Assembly (NCBI GenBank): GCA_002067965.1
Contig: MVRN01000108.1
Coordinates: 1 to 45,434, forward strand
Reading direction: 5' to 3'
Source: Pelotomaculum sp. PtaU1.Bin035
Lineage (GTDB): Bacteria > Bacillota > Desulfotomaculia > Desulfotomaculales > Pelotomaculaceae
Length of the DNA: 45,434 nt
Shown here: in pieces, positions 8,663-17,205 of the stretch
How the letters are laid out: each line of letters starts with the position of its first letter
Numbering within the stretch: position 1 is the first letter of the stretch
The notes under the pieces: model-generated
The model's input: only the letters and a program-made list of their open reading frames with translations
What the model was told of the DNA's origin: nothing
Database searches by the model: none
Translations under genes and position numbers: made by a program

Positions 8663-10255
8663 ATGGCTATGGAGCGGATTAGAGAAATAGAGAAAATTAT
8701 CGACAATCACCATGTTGGGCACAGCTTCTTTCATCGATCAAGAAGCCAAGCTCTTTTTGATATTTTGCGCATAATGGAGGATGGTTGTAGATTGTCCCTT
8801 ATTGCCAGGATGCAAAAGTCATGCGACCCTTCTGAAGCTGATTATTTTATAAGAGTGTTCCTTGATGCCGCTAATATAGCGGTTAAATGGGTATATTCGC
8901 TCTGCTCTGAGAATTCCGACGATGATATTTCGTTTGAATTTTCTGAAGAAACAGGGTTTGCAGCTCTCGATTTAATACGAAACTACGCTTCACCATACTG
9001 TGCAATTTGTAGCGCATATATTAGTTATTCGCGGAAACGGCTTACTGCTCAAATCGATGAGAAAACAAATACCGTAACATTCCTTAGTACCGATTCTCGA
9101 AAAAGTATGTTTTGTGCAGATATAGCTGAAGCCTTTGAAAGACGTAAAATTAGCAACAGCATCAACCTAAACTCAAATGTAATGGCCCAACTTGAATCGG
9201 GCATTTACTTTGAGAACGGTAGGATATGCTATAACTATAGCAGCGACGTCTGGGATGGATTTAGACAATTCGCACAAGCTCAATGGGATTACACAGAAAC
9301 GCTGCCTGAAACGTGGACGTTTGACTCATTTTCATTAAAGGATTATAAAGAAACATGGATTACCATTACGACATTATGTTATATACATTCTTTTGCGTGC
9401 ATGAAAAGTAATGCTCCGGGAATGGCTGTTGAGGATGCCGTAATATTGATTGATGAGGTTCAATTTGTGGAGAGCATCGCCAATTTATCTGGAGTTAGTC
9501 AAGAGACTATATTAAAGATAATACAGTATATAACTTATAATAACGCAATAAAAAATAATGATATTATGTACCAACCTGTTTTTAAGTTTAAAAATAAACT
9601 TGCCATTACTCCATATTTGTTTATGTCAAGCCGCCCGGAACGAAATCTTATATCCCTAATAAGCAAAATGAGCGATGCCCAATATTCTATACTTACTAAT
9701 ACGTTAGAGGTTTTGATGCAGGATGACATTGACAGACAACTTGGGGATTTAAAGGGGATTATTAAAGTCCGCAACATTCACCTCGCCCCTACTCTTCCCG
9801 ACGTTGATTATGGAATTTATGACCCACGAACCAACTCCGCTCTAATATGCGAGCTTAAATGGCTAAATGAATCAGATTCGACACAGGAAGTCTTTGCCCG
9901 TGAGGATGATATTGAACACGGTTGTGATCAAGTAAAGAAAATCATGGCTTCGGCCATTGCGAACGTTCCTGCGTTTATAGAAAAGGTCTTCAATGTACAA
10001 AGTGAATACATCGATTTGTTTTATTGTGTCATTTCGAAAAATAGCATACGCTCTGTAAGCGATGATGTTCCCGTTATTAGTCTTAATAAATTCATCGAAG
10101 TCTTAAAGAAATCAGATATCAACAATGGTTTCCACGCAATACGAAACCGAGATTATTATGACCCCATACCAGAGAATTCTCAAATGGACTCAGAAGCTGT
10201 AAGTTATGCTGGCTATACATTCAATATACCTGCTTTGATAACGGATCTGACATAA
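8663..10255 (+). CDS. Uncharacterised protein with putative PD-(D/E)xK nuclease motif
   Basis: A 530-residue protein not recognised as a named family. The C-terminal part (about 370-430) has PDVDYGIYDPRTNSALICEL followed by KW, i.e. D382...E397-x-K399, and a downstream Q423 in a helix, which together resemble the core of a PD-(D/E)xK restriction-type nuclease. The first 350 residues are mostly helical-looking with no motif I can name. The start ATG follows the previous stop by four bases, so it is likely the last gene of the restriction operon, although its ribosome binding site is poor. Its DNA is visibly richer in A and T than hsdR and hsdM, suggesting a separate origin. A defence function is inference from position and motif. 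Confidence 0.7.
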   Translation: MAMERIREIEKIIDNHHVGHSFFHRSRSQALFDILRIMEDGCRLSLIARMQKSCDPSEADYFIRVFLDAANIAVKWVYSLCSENSDDDISFEFSEETGFAALDLIRNYASPYCAICSAYISYSRKRLTAQIDEKTNTVTFLSTDSRKSMFCADIAEAFERRKISNSINLNSNVMAQLESGIYFENGRICYNYSSDVWDGFRQFAQAQWDYTETLPETWTFDSFSLKDYKETWITITTLCYIHSFACMKSNAPGMAVEDAVILIDEVQFVESIANLSGVSQETILKIIQYITYNNAIKNNDIMYQPVFKFKNKLAITPYLFMSSRPERNLISLISKMSDAQYSILTNTLEVLMQDDIDRQLGDLKGIIKVRNIHLAPTLPDVDYGIYDPRTNSALICELKWLNESDSTQEVFAREDDIEHGCDQVKKIMASAIANVPAFIEKVFNVQSEYIDLFYCVISKNSIRSVSDDVPVISLNKFIEVLKKSDINNGFHAIRNRDYYDPIPENSQMDSEAVSYAGYTFNIPALITDLT

Positions 10256-10272
10256 ACCAACTCAAGAGAAAC

Positions 10273-10302
10273 GACATTGCCTAATGAAAGACAATGCCGC
10301 TT
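10273..10302 (+). terminator. Weak terminator after the restriction operon
   Basis: GACATTG and CAATGCC can pair with one mismatch around a 12-base loop and are followed by GCTTTTG. The position 17 bases after the last defence gene fits, but the stem is short. It may work in either direction. Confidence 0.3.
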
Positions 10303-10376
10303 TTGTATTATCCGTATCGGTTTGGGGTATGGTTCAACAAGTTTCCCTATTAAACCGTGCCGCTTTAGGCCTTCTT

Positions 10377-11333
10377 TTATTTCCACTGTTTTTGAATATT
10401 AATATCTTTGAAGTAGAATTGCACAATTTCTTCGGGAGACTTGCCTTGCTCCGCCAGATGCCTCGCACCCCATTGACACATCCCGACTCCATGGCCGAAG
10501 CCCTTTCCCGCAAGGACCAGTTCGCCGCCTTCCACCCGGACGTCCGTGAGGAACATGGACCGCACTTTTTCACTGCCCAGGGCCAGTCTCAGGGCAGGCC
10601 CACCAACCGTTTCGCTTCCTATTTTAATCTGCTCCGCCCGGCCGGAAGGACCTTTCTTTATTATAGAAGCCGAGTTGACCGGCCCCGGGTCTTTTCCCGT
10701 TATCTTCTGCGCCGCCGCCCTGACTTGGGCGACTGGTATTCTTGCCTCCCAGGCCTTGTTTTTCGGCTCGGTTATGGACAGGCAGCCGTCTTGAACTCCC
10801 CCTTTTATATAAGGCGTGGGTTCCTTAGTATAAGCCAGGCCTTCTTCAGCGGTGGCCGAAACTCCGCCGTCACAGGCCGAAAACCAGGCATGGATAAATG
10901 AGCCGTCCCTGGTTGTGGTTACCACCTCGCCCCTGGTACGCTCCACAGCCTGGCGGACACTATCGTTGATCTTGGACGGGTCATATGCCTGAAATTCCTC
11001 AACGCTGGTAGAAGCATCAGTGCCGTGCATCTGCTTAACCCGGCCTTCCTTAATATTCTCCATGGTAAAGGTGCGGGCCAGGATCGCCTGGGCGGCAAGG
11101 GCGTTAACCGGCCATTTAGTATCCATCTCAGCCGCCACTACCCCCTGGATATATTCCTCCAGCTTTATGTTCTTCTTTTCGCCAGTTTTATTTACAAAAA
11201 GTGAAATTGTCGGCTCGTCACCCAGCGGCGCCGGTGGCGCGGGCTTGGGCGCCGGCCTGTTGACACAGCCCGGGACCAGGATTAAAGCCGCGAGCAAAAG
11301 TAAAATCAGTCTTGATAATAGTCGCCGCAACAT
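10377..11333 (-). CDS. SpoIID/LytB-domain lipoprotein
   Basis: A 318-residue protein of the SpoIID/LytB family, whose members include a lytic transglycosylase acting on peptidoglycan during sporulation. It has a lipoprotein-type signal sequence ending at LVPGC (Cys23), a proline-rich linker, then the SpoIID core: LEEYIQGVVAAEM (about 62-74), ALAAQAILARTFT, SACDGGVSATAEE and the C-terminal signature GFGHGVGMCQWGARHLAEQG. The ATG at 11333 has GGAGGGG shortly upstream. It lies after the efflux operon on the same strand, separated by a hairpin, and may be transcribed separately. It could be SpoIID itself or a SpoIID-like paralogue; no spoIIQ or spoIIID neighbour is visible, so a paralogue is more likely. 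Confidence 0.88.
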   Translation of the reverse strand: MLRRLLSRLILLLLAALILVPGCVNRPAPKPAPPAPLGDEPTISLFVNKTGEKKNIKLEEYIQGVVAAEMDTKWPVNALAAQAILARTFTMENIKEGRVKQMHGTDASTSVEEFQAYDPSKINDSVRQAVERTRGEVVTTTRDGSFIHAWFSACDGGVSATAEEGLAYTKEPTPYIKGGVQDGCLSITEPKNKAWEARIPVAQVRAAAQKITGKDPGPVNSASIIKKGPSGRAEQIKIGSETVGGPALRLALGSEKVRSMFLTDVRVEGGELVLAGKGFGHGVGMCQWGARHLAEQGKSPEEIVQFYFKDINIQKQWK

Positions 11334-11337
11334 AAGG

Positions 11338-11376
11338 ACCCCTCCCGCTTTTTCTTTTAGTTTAAGCGAAAGGGGT
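11338..11376 (-). terminator. Hairpin between the efflux operon and the SpoIID-like gene
   Basis: Outer arms ACCCCT and AGGGGT enclose inner arms CGCTT and AAGCG. The structure starts six bases after the emrB-like stop and overlaps the GGAGGGG ribosome binding site of the next gene. It could act as a weak terminator or could mask the binding site; the sequence does not decide. Confidence 0.35.
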
Positions 11377-11381
11377 ACTAT

Positions 11382-13127
11382 TTATGTAGCGGAAGCGGAA
11401 GACCTCCCGGGCGGCGTCATGTGCTCATACCGTTTATACTCCGCCTGTCTGGTGGCTTCAATACGTTTTTTACCGAGAAATAAAACAAGCGGTATCGCCA
11501 GTGAGGTTATTATCGCGGAAACAATAAATGCGTCAGCAATCCCGGAGATAAAAGCCTCCCGGCGCACCATAGCGTACAGAATAGAGGCCGCGCCCGTGAT
11601 ATCTCCCTGGGAAGCTGAACCGGCTTGTACAAGAGCGCCCTGGATCTGCTGGAGCGCGCCGGCGACAACGGGGCAGTCCCAGCTGACCGTATCCGCCAGC
11701 CAGGCCGTGTGGTATTCCTGCCGGTGGAGCATAACATAGGTTAGATAAGCTATGCCAAATGACGCTGATATCTGTCTGACCAGGTTGCTCAGCGCTGAGG
11801 CCCGGCCGATCAGAAAATGCGGGACAGAATTCATCCCGGCCGTTGTCAAAGGCATCATGCATAATCCCAGGCCAAATGATCTTTCAACCAGCAGCCACTG
11901 CATCTGCCTGAAGCTGGTGTCGTAAGTGATCGTATGTAAGTGATAAGTGGTAATGGCAGAAACAGTCAAGCCAACCAAACACAGCGGCAACGCGCCGATT
12001 TTATCAAACAACCGCCCGCTGACCGGCATCATCACCCCCATGGTCAGGGCCATCGGCATTAGCATCAGGCCGGTTTGCATCGGTGTATACCCTTGAACAT
12101 TTTGGGCAAAAAGAGGCATCATGAAAATTACCGAAAACATCCCCACAGTAATAATACTCAAGGAGATCAGGCTCAGTGCAAAAGTTTTATTCTTTAACAG
12201 TTTAACATCCAACATGGGCTCCGGGGTTATTAGTTCCCACAAAACAAACAAGACAATGCCGAAACCCCCAAAAATAAACAAATTAACAATATAAAGCGAA
12301 GTCCATCCTTCGTCCTGTCCCTTGCTGAGCGCCAGCAGCAAAGCGAAGCAGGCAGCCGCGCTGATAATAATGCCTGGAATATCCGGCTTCAAGTCCGCTC
12401 TCCTGGGTGTTTCCCGCAAAACAAGCGTTGCCAGGAATGTCGCCGCCACCCCGATAGGTATATTGATAGTAAAAATCCACTGCCAGCTAAAGTGATCGAC
12501 CAGGTAGCCGCCGAGGGTCGGCCCGATAGACGGCGCGGCCATGGCGGAAATCCCCCATATCCCCAGGGCCATGCCTATTTTATCCCTGGGAACGATCAAG
12601 TAAATCATGGACATGCTCACGGGCATAATCATCCCTCCGCCGACAGCCTGGATCACCCTGGCCGTAATTAAAGAGTTGTTGCTCCAGGCAAACCCGCAAA
12701 CAGCCGAACCCGCCGTGAAGGCTGTCAGGCAAAAGATATACATTTTTTTTAGCCCAAAACGGTCCCCCAGGTACCCGGTCACCGGCACAACAACGCCGGA
12801 AGTCAGCAGGTAAGCAGTCATCACCCACTGCACTTCGTCCGCCGCCACACCAAAAATGGCCATCATTTTGGGCAGGGCGACGTTCACGATACTACCGTCG
12901 AGGATGGCCATAAAGGCGCCAATAACCAAGGTAAGCAAGGCAGCCATAGGGATTTTTCCCGGCGTGGGAGCGCCCTGTCCGCCGGGCGGCCCGTCACCCG
13001 GCCCATGCCCCGGCGGCGTCCCCTGGTGTCCCTCTTGCGGCGCTTCCCCCGGCTCTACCGGCTTTTGCAGCGGCGGCCGAACATCTTTTCCCAAGACACG
13101 CACCTCATCTGACGTGTATTCTGACAA
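11382..13127 (-). CDS. DHA2-family (EmrB/QacA-like) MFS drug transporter
   Basis: Proton-driven export permease with 14 predicted membrane spans, working with an EmrA-type adaptor. Residues 1-55 are a Gly/Pro/Gln-rich cytoplasmic tail; the first span follows at about 60 with the DHA2 pattern AILDGSIVNVALPKM. YLLTSGVVVPVTGYLGDRFGL and GWRWIF-like SWQWIFTINIPIG are also family hallmarks. The long frame begins at TTG 13127, which has AGGA about ten bases upstream and overlaps the end of the emrA-like gene by 23 bases. GTG 13103 is an alternative start without a clear binding site. The gene is the last of the marR operon. Confidence 0.9.
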   Translation of the reverse strand: MSEYTSDEVRVLGKDVRPPLQKPVEPGEAPQEGHQGTPPGHGPGDGPPGGQGAPTPGKIPMAALLTLVIGAFMAILDGSIVNVALPKMMAIFGVAADEVQWVMTAYLLTSGVVVPVTGYLGDRFGLKKMYIFCLTAFTAGSAVCGFAWSNNSLITARVIQAVGGGMIMPVSMSMIYLIVPRDKIGMALGIWGISAMAAPSIGPTLGGYLVDHFSWQWIFTINIPIGVAATFLATLVLRETPRRADLKPDIPGIIISAAACFALLLALSKGQDEGWTSLYIVNLFIFGGFGIVLFVLWELITPEPMLDVKLLKNKTFALSLISLSIITVGMFSVIFMMPLFAQNVQGYTPMQTGLMLMPMALTMGVMMPVSGRLFDKIGALPLCLVGLTVSAITTYHLHTITYDTSFRQMQWLLVERSFGLGLCMMPLTTAGMNSVPHFLIGRASALSNLVRQISASFGIAYLTYVMLHRQEYHTAWLADTVSWDCPVVAGALQQIQGALVQAGSASQGDITGAASILYAMVRREAFISGIADAFIVSAIITSLAIPLVLFLGKKRIEATRQAEYKRYEHMTPPGRSSASAT

Positions 13128-13761
13128 CGGCGTTCATTCCTGGCAGCAATCTCTGGCCATGGCTGTTCTTAATGCTTATTTTTACCGGTATTCTTTGGAT
13201 CACTTTTGTAAAATTACCCCCGGTATTTTGAGTGGGCAGCAAGGAGAATGTAGAAACAGTCGCCTCTCCCAGCGAATATACTTCACCGTTAAATTTCACG
13301 CCGGGAATGCTGTCAATGGTGAATTCCGCCTTCTGGCCCAATTTTAGCTTGTACATATCGGTTTCTTCGATGTCCGCGGTAATATAGAGGTCACTCAAGT
13401 CAGCCATCATTACCACCGCCTGGCCCGGCGTCCCCACCTCGCCGACATTGCCGATTTTCTTCAAAATTGTCCCGCTAACCGGCGCTTTGATTACAGTCAA
13501 ATCAACACTGGTGGCGGACGGCAGGGAAATGTCGTCCTGCCTGGCGATGATGTCCCCGGCCTGCACCGTATCACCCTCATCGACATTTATCCGGACCAGC
13601 TTCGCGGACACCTGCGGGCTGACTTTTAATATTGTTCCCGCCACACGGGCGTCTTCAGTATCCACGAAATAGGTGTTTATATACCAGTAATAACACGTTA
13701 CTCCAGCCAGGGAAATTACCATCGCCGCCAGCACACAGATAATAAGCCCTTTTTTCTTCAC
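13105..13761 (-). CDS. EmrA/HlyD-family membrane fusion protein
   Basis: A 218-residue adaptor protein that would link the EmrB-like permease to the cell surface. A single N-terminal membrane anchor (about 5-27, LIICVLAAMVISLAGVTCYY) is followed by the barrel-sandwich/lipoyl pattern GTILKVSPQVSAKLVRINVD and a second half-motif VIKAPVSGTILKKIGNVGEV. It is shorter than proteobacterial EmrA (about 390) because the coiled-coil hairpin is almost absent, which is common in Gram-positive homologues without an outer membrane. It overlaps the transporter gene downstream. Confidence 0.88.
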   Translation of the reverse strand: MKKKGLIICVLAAMVISLAGVTCYYWYINTYFVDTEDARVAGTILKVSPQVSAKLVRINVDEGDTVQAGDIIARQDDISLPSATSVDLTVIKAPVSGTILKKIGNVGEVGTPGQAVVMMADLSDLYITADIEETDMYKLKLGQKAEFTIDSIPGVKFNGEVYSLGEATVSTFSLLPTQNTGGNFTKVIQRIPVKISIKNSHGQRLLPGMNAVVRIHVR

Positions 13762-13832
13762 ATATCATCTCTCCTCGAAAAGGAATGCCCGAACAAGCCG
13801 CCGTCTACTAAACATTAACGAATCACCAGCCA

Positions 13833-15014
13833 CTAGCTGCCGGCTGGCTTTACAGCAATTCGCGTTCCTTCTTGAATATCTTCCACACCCGATACCACCA
13901 CTTCATCGCCCACCTTAAGGCCGGAAACGATCATGATGTTTTTTCCGTCGGACTTGCCGCAGCTTACTTCACTTTTTTTTGCTAAACCGTTTTCAACCAC
14001 AAAAACATACTGCTTTCCTTCTTTTGAAGATACGGCCTCCCGCGGGACCATTAACACTTCCGCTCCACTGCCGGGCAGCCTGACTTCAGCGAACATACCA
14101 GGCTTTAACACATGGCCGGGGTTCTCTATTTGTATCTTTACCGGGTAAGACTTAGAAAGCTGGTTGGCGGCGTAAGATATGTTGGTAATCTTCCCTGTAA
14201 ACAGCCCATTAGAAACCACGGCGATCTTTACTTCAACCTCCTGCCCTTCTGTCAGCTGGTTCACCTGAGATTCACCCACGCTTGCCACCACAACCACCTT
14301 ATCCAGGTTATCGACTGAAAGGACCTGGCTGCTTGTTGAGGCCATCTCGCCCAGCTTGATGTTTTTCGCCGTCACCACCCCGCTTATGGGTGAGGTAATG
14401 ATGCTGTTGGCGTAGTTGGCTCTGGCCAATTGGAGGGCGGCCAACGCCTGGGAATACTGGGCGTCCACCCCGCTGCCCGCCTGCTCCCGGGCCAGCCGGT
14501 AGCGAGCTTCGGAATTCCTGTACAGCAGCGCAAACTTATTATCAAAGTCAGACTGGGATATGGCCCCCTGGGCCATTAGGAGTTTGCCGCGCTCAAAATT
14601 TGACTGCGCTACTTCATAATCGGCCCTGGCCAGTTCCAGGGATGCCTGCGCCTGTTCCCTGGCGGACCGGGCCAGCGCAACAGCCGCTTCCGCCTGGCCC
14701 ATGGCAGCCGCCAGTTCTTTTGCGTCCAAAGTCAGCAACACATCGCCCGCGCTGACCTTGCTTCCTATATCAACGTTTATTGTCGCAACCTTTCCGGCAA
14801 TTTTTGGAACCAGGACAGCCGATTCCAGCGCTTCCAACTTGCCACTGACTGTGGCGCCATCCCCGACAATGCCCATGCGGGCTTTAAAGGTTTCAGCCGC
14901 AACAGGGCCGTTACCGCCCGCGTCTTTATTATTTGGGTTTATACCGCACCCCGAAGTTAACAAAAGTCCGGCCGCCAATAAAACGGCAACAATGAAAAAC
15001 ACCCGCTTTTTCAT
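13833..15014 (-). CDS. RND-type efflux adaptor (periplasmic adaptor family) lipoprotein
   Basis: A 393-residue membrane fusion protein. The lipobox LLTSGC puts the lipidated cysteine at residue 23. A biotinyl-lipoyl half (GKVATINVDIGSKVSAGDVL), a long Ala/Gln/Glu coiled-coil hairpin (about 95-185) and the second half (SPISGVVTAKNIKLGEMA) follow, then beta-barrel and membrane-proximal domains. The open frame reaches 15047, inside marR, but ATG 15014 is preferred because GGAGGG lies eight bases before it. It is the second gene of the marR operon. Two adaptor genes with one permease is unusual; this one may serve the same pump or one encoded elsewhere. Confidence 0.88.
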   Translation of the reverse strand: MKKRVFFIVAVLLAAGLLLTSGCGINPNNKDAGGNGPVAAETFKARMGIVGDGATVSGKLEALESAVLVPKIAGKVATINVDIGSKVSAGDVLLTLDAKELAAAMGQAEAAVALARSAREQAQASLELARADYEVAQSNFERGKLLMAQGAISQSDFDNKFALLYRNSEARYRLAREQAGSGVDAQYSQALAALQLARANYANSIITSPISGVVTAKNIKLGEMASTSSQVLSVDNLDKVVVVASVGESQVNQLTEGQEVEVKIAVVSNGLFTGKITNISYAANQLSKSYPVKIQIENPGHVLKPGMFAEVRLPGSGAEVLMVPREAVSSKEGKQYVFVVENGLAKKSEVSCGKSDGKNIMIVSGLKVGDEVVVSGVEDIQEGTRIAVKPAGS

Positions 15015-15030
15015 CCAGAAACCCTCCAAA

Positions 15031-15474
15031 CTACTTGCTTTCAGCATTGATCAAAACCAATATTTTCTCATAAATCTTCATCAACTGGTCAATGTCTTCC
15101 TCCCGGAGTTGGCCGAAATACTTTTTTAGCACCTTTTTGCGGGCCAACTGACAGGCTGACACAATTCTTTCTCCTTCCCCGGTTAGCGCCAGCCAAACCA
15201 GCCGCCGGTCCTGTTCGTCGCGCCGCCTGACCACAAAACCCGCTTTGTGCAGCCGGTCGGCCAGAGCGGTAACGGCGCTTAGTGAAACACACATTTCCTC
15301 GGCAACCTCGGATACATTGACGGTCCTGTCCTTTAGGCTCATCAAGACAATAAACTGGCTCATAGTTATACCACTTACCAGGTTTTGAGCCAGTTCCGCG
15401 TGCAGCCGCCTGGGCAGGCTTTGAATAACTTCAACCAGGCGCTCAATGTGAAGGTCTAATTTTTCTGGATCCAT
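15031..15474 (-). CDS. MarR-family transcriptional regulator
   Basis: A 147-residue winged-helix regulator, first gene of the efflux operon. The DNA-binding region has VSEVAEEMCVSLSAVTALADRLHKAGFVVRR and the wing RRDEQDRRLVWLALTGEG, both typical of MarR. Such proteins usually repress the adjacent pump genes and release DNA on binding a toxic compound. An AT-rich imperfect palindrome directly upstream could be its operator. Autoregulation is inferred from the arrangement. Confidence 0.9.
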   Translation of the reverse strand: MDPEKLDLHIERLVEVIQSLPRRLHAELAQNLVSGITMSQFIVLMSLKDRTVNVSEVAEEMCVSLSAVTALADRLHKAGFVVRRRDEQDRRLVWLALTGEGERIVSACQLARKKVLKKYFGQLREEDIDQLMKIYEKILVLINAESK

Positions 15475-15496
15475 ACTATTACCTCTTGTTTAATAG

Positions 15497-15509
15497 TTAA
15501 TATATCTAA
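15497..15509 (-). promoter_or_regulatory. Possible MarR operator
   Basis: TTAATATATCTAA is an imperfect palindrome 22 bases upstream of the marR start, inside an AT-rich stretch where the promoter must lie. MarR proteins commonly bind such sites, but the match is too short to be sure. Confidence 0.3.
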
Positions 15510-15600
15510 TGATTTATAAAACAAAGTATATCCGTTTTTCCTTTGTTGTCAAGGATTAACTTATCCCGGAGCGTTGGATAAGCGTGACTAATTTTAAGTA

Positions 15601-15651
15601 AAAAGCCGCCCGTTTCGGTGCTGTTGACATCACCATTTCAGGACGGCTTTT
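15601..15651 (-). terminator. Terminator after the phosphomannomutase gene
   Basis: AAAAGCCGCCC at 15601 and GGACGGCTTTT at 15641 pair with one mismatch. Read on the - strand the right arm ends in a run of T, as in a rho-independent terminator. It separates the phosphomannomutase gene from the marR operon. Confidence 0.7.
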
Positions 15652-15691
15652 CGCAAAAAATTATTCACATGAAATTTCACATGGCCATTCC

Positions 15692-17077
15692 TTAATAATC
15701 CCACTCAAACCGCTCGACTTCCGGGAACCTCCCCAGCGCTTCCTGCATAATTTTACAGATCCGCTCCAGGCCTTCCGGGGACTTGGCCTCACACCGGGCG
15801 ACCAACACCGGCTGGGTATTGGATGCCCGCACCAGGCCCCACCCGTCACCGAACAGCACCCGTACCCCGTCGACGTCTATAACCTGGTATTCACTGCTAA
15901 AACGCTCCGCCAGCCCCTTCACCACCGTAAACTTATCCTGATCGGGGCATGGCACCCTGGTTTCAGCGGTAGAGTAATATTCCGGCATACCGGCAAACAT
16001 TTGTGACAACATTTCATTTGAGTTGGACAATATCCTTAATAGGCGGCCGGCAGCGTAAAAAGCATCGTCAAAACCATAAAATTCATCGGCAAAGAACATA
16101 TGCCCGGACATCTCACCGGTAAAAACAGCCCCGATCTCTTTCATCTTAGCTTTAATCAGTGAATGCCCCGTCTTATAAAAGAAAGGCTTGCCTCCCAGCC
16201 GGACGACCTCGTCCACCAGTGCCTGTGAACATTTTACTTCAATAATCGCCCGCGCCCCCGGGTGTTTGGCCATGATTTCCCGCCAATAAAGGCACATCAG
16301 CATGTCTCCCCAAATAATCCCGCCAGTCTCGTCCACTATCCCGATCCTGTCCGCATCACCGTCAAAAGCAATGCCCAGGTCGGATTTATTTTCTGTCACG
16401 GCTTTTCTTAGATCGGTCAGGTTTGCCGTCTTGACCGGGTCAGGCTGGTGGTTCGGAAAAGAACCATCAGACTCGCAATATAAAGGAATAACCTCGCAGC
16501 CCCAGTTATCCAATACCTGCCCGGCAAACAGGGCTGCCGTCCCGTTGCCGCAATCCACCGCAACCTTGAGCTTCCGCCGCGGGCTGAGTTGAATCTTTTC
16601 CTTCAGCATGTCCAGGTAAGGCCGGGTCGCTTCCCCCTCCTCCAAATTACCCGAACCCGATAAAAATTTCCCCTCATCCATAAGGCCTTTCAGTCTTTGA
16701 ATCTCCACACCATAAATTGTCCCACTGCCGAGAGCAAGCTTAAAACCATTTTCATCGGGCGGATTGTGGCTTCCGGTGATCATCACCGCGCCGTCGATCC
16801 CGTAGTGGACCCTGGCATAATACAGCATCGGTGTGACTACCAGGCCGATGTCGACAACATCACAACCGGTAGACAGGAGACCTTTAATAACGGCATTCCG
16901 CAGGCGTTCTGAGCTCAAGCGGTTGTCCCTGCCGACTAAAACCTTGCCCGCGCCGGCCTCCCTGACATAAGTACCGAAAGCTTTTCCCAACAGTTCAACC
17001 GTTTCGTCCGCGAGGTCCCGCCCGGCGACTCCCCTGATGTCATACTGGCGAAAAATTTGCGGATTAATTAACGCCAT
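15692..17077 (-). CDS. Phosphomannomutase/phosphoglucomutase
   Basis: Alpha-D-phosphohexomutase of the AlgC/ManB type, interconverting hexose 1- and 6-phosphates for nucleotide-sugar synthesis. The phosphoserine loop TGSHNPPDENG has Ser103; the metal loop DGDADR is at 239-244; the sugar loop GEMSGHMFF follows; and the C-terminal phosphate-binding loop shows VRASNTQPVLV. Its 461 residues are typical. ATG 17077 has a strong AGGAGGA site. Together with galE it suggests cell-surface polysaccharide precursor synthesis. Confidence 0.93.
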   Translation of the reverse strand: MALINPQIFRQYDIRGVAGRDLADETVELLGKAFGTYVREAGAGKVLVGRDNRLSSERLRNAVIKGLLSTGCDVVDIGLVVTPMLYYARVHYGIDGAVMITGSHNPPDENGFKLALGSGTIYGVEIQRLKGLMDEGKFLSGSGNLEEGEATRPYLDMLKEKIQLSPRRKLKVAVDCGNGTAALFAGQVLDNWGCEVIPLYCESDGSFPNHQPDPVKTANLTDLRKAVTENKSDLGIAFDGDADRIGIVDETGGIIWGDMLMCLYWREIMAKHPGARAIIEVKCSQALVDEVVRLGGKPFFYKTGHSLIKAKMKEIGAVFTGEMSGHMFFADEFYGFDDAFYAAGRLLRILSNSNEMLSQMFAGMPEYYSTAETRVPCPDQDKFTVVKGLAERFSSEYQVIDVDGVRVLFGDGWGLVRASNTQPVLVARCEAKSPEGLERICKIMQEALGRFPEVERFEWDY

Positions 17078-17205
17078 CTGCTTCCTCCTTTAACCATTAT
17101 TACAGGTAATTATAACACAAACCTTTCTTTATAACCATTTCTCTCAACCCGCCGCTGTCCAGGCAAGGCCACGCCACTCTGAGCAGACTTTATACTCATG
17201 TTAAC

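Noticed and set aside
11020-11739. 239-codon + frame across the SpoIID-like and transporter genes
   Set aside because: Spans the junction of two well-supported - strand genes and shows no family pattern.
12856-13347. 163-codon + frame with Pro/Gly-rich repeats
   Set aside because: Antisense to the Gly/Pro-rich N-terminus of the transporter, which explains the composition.
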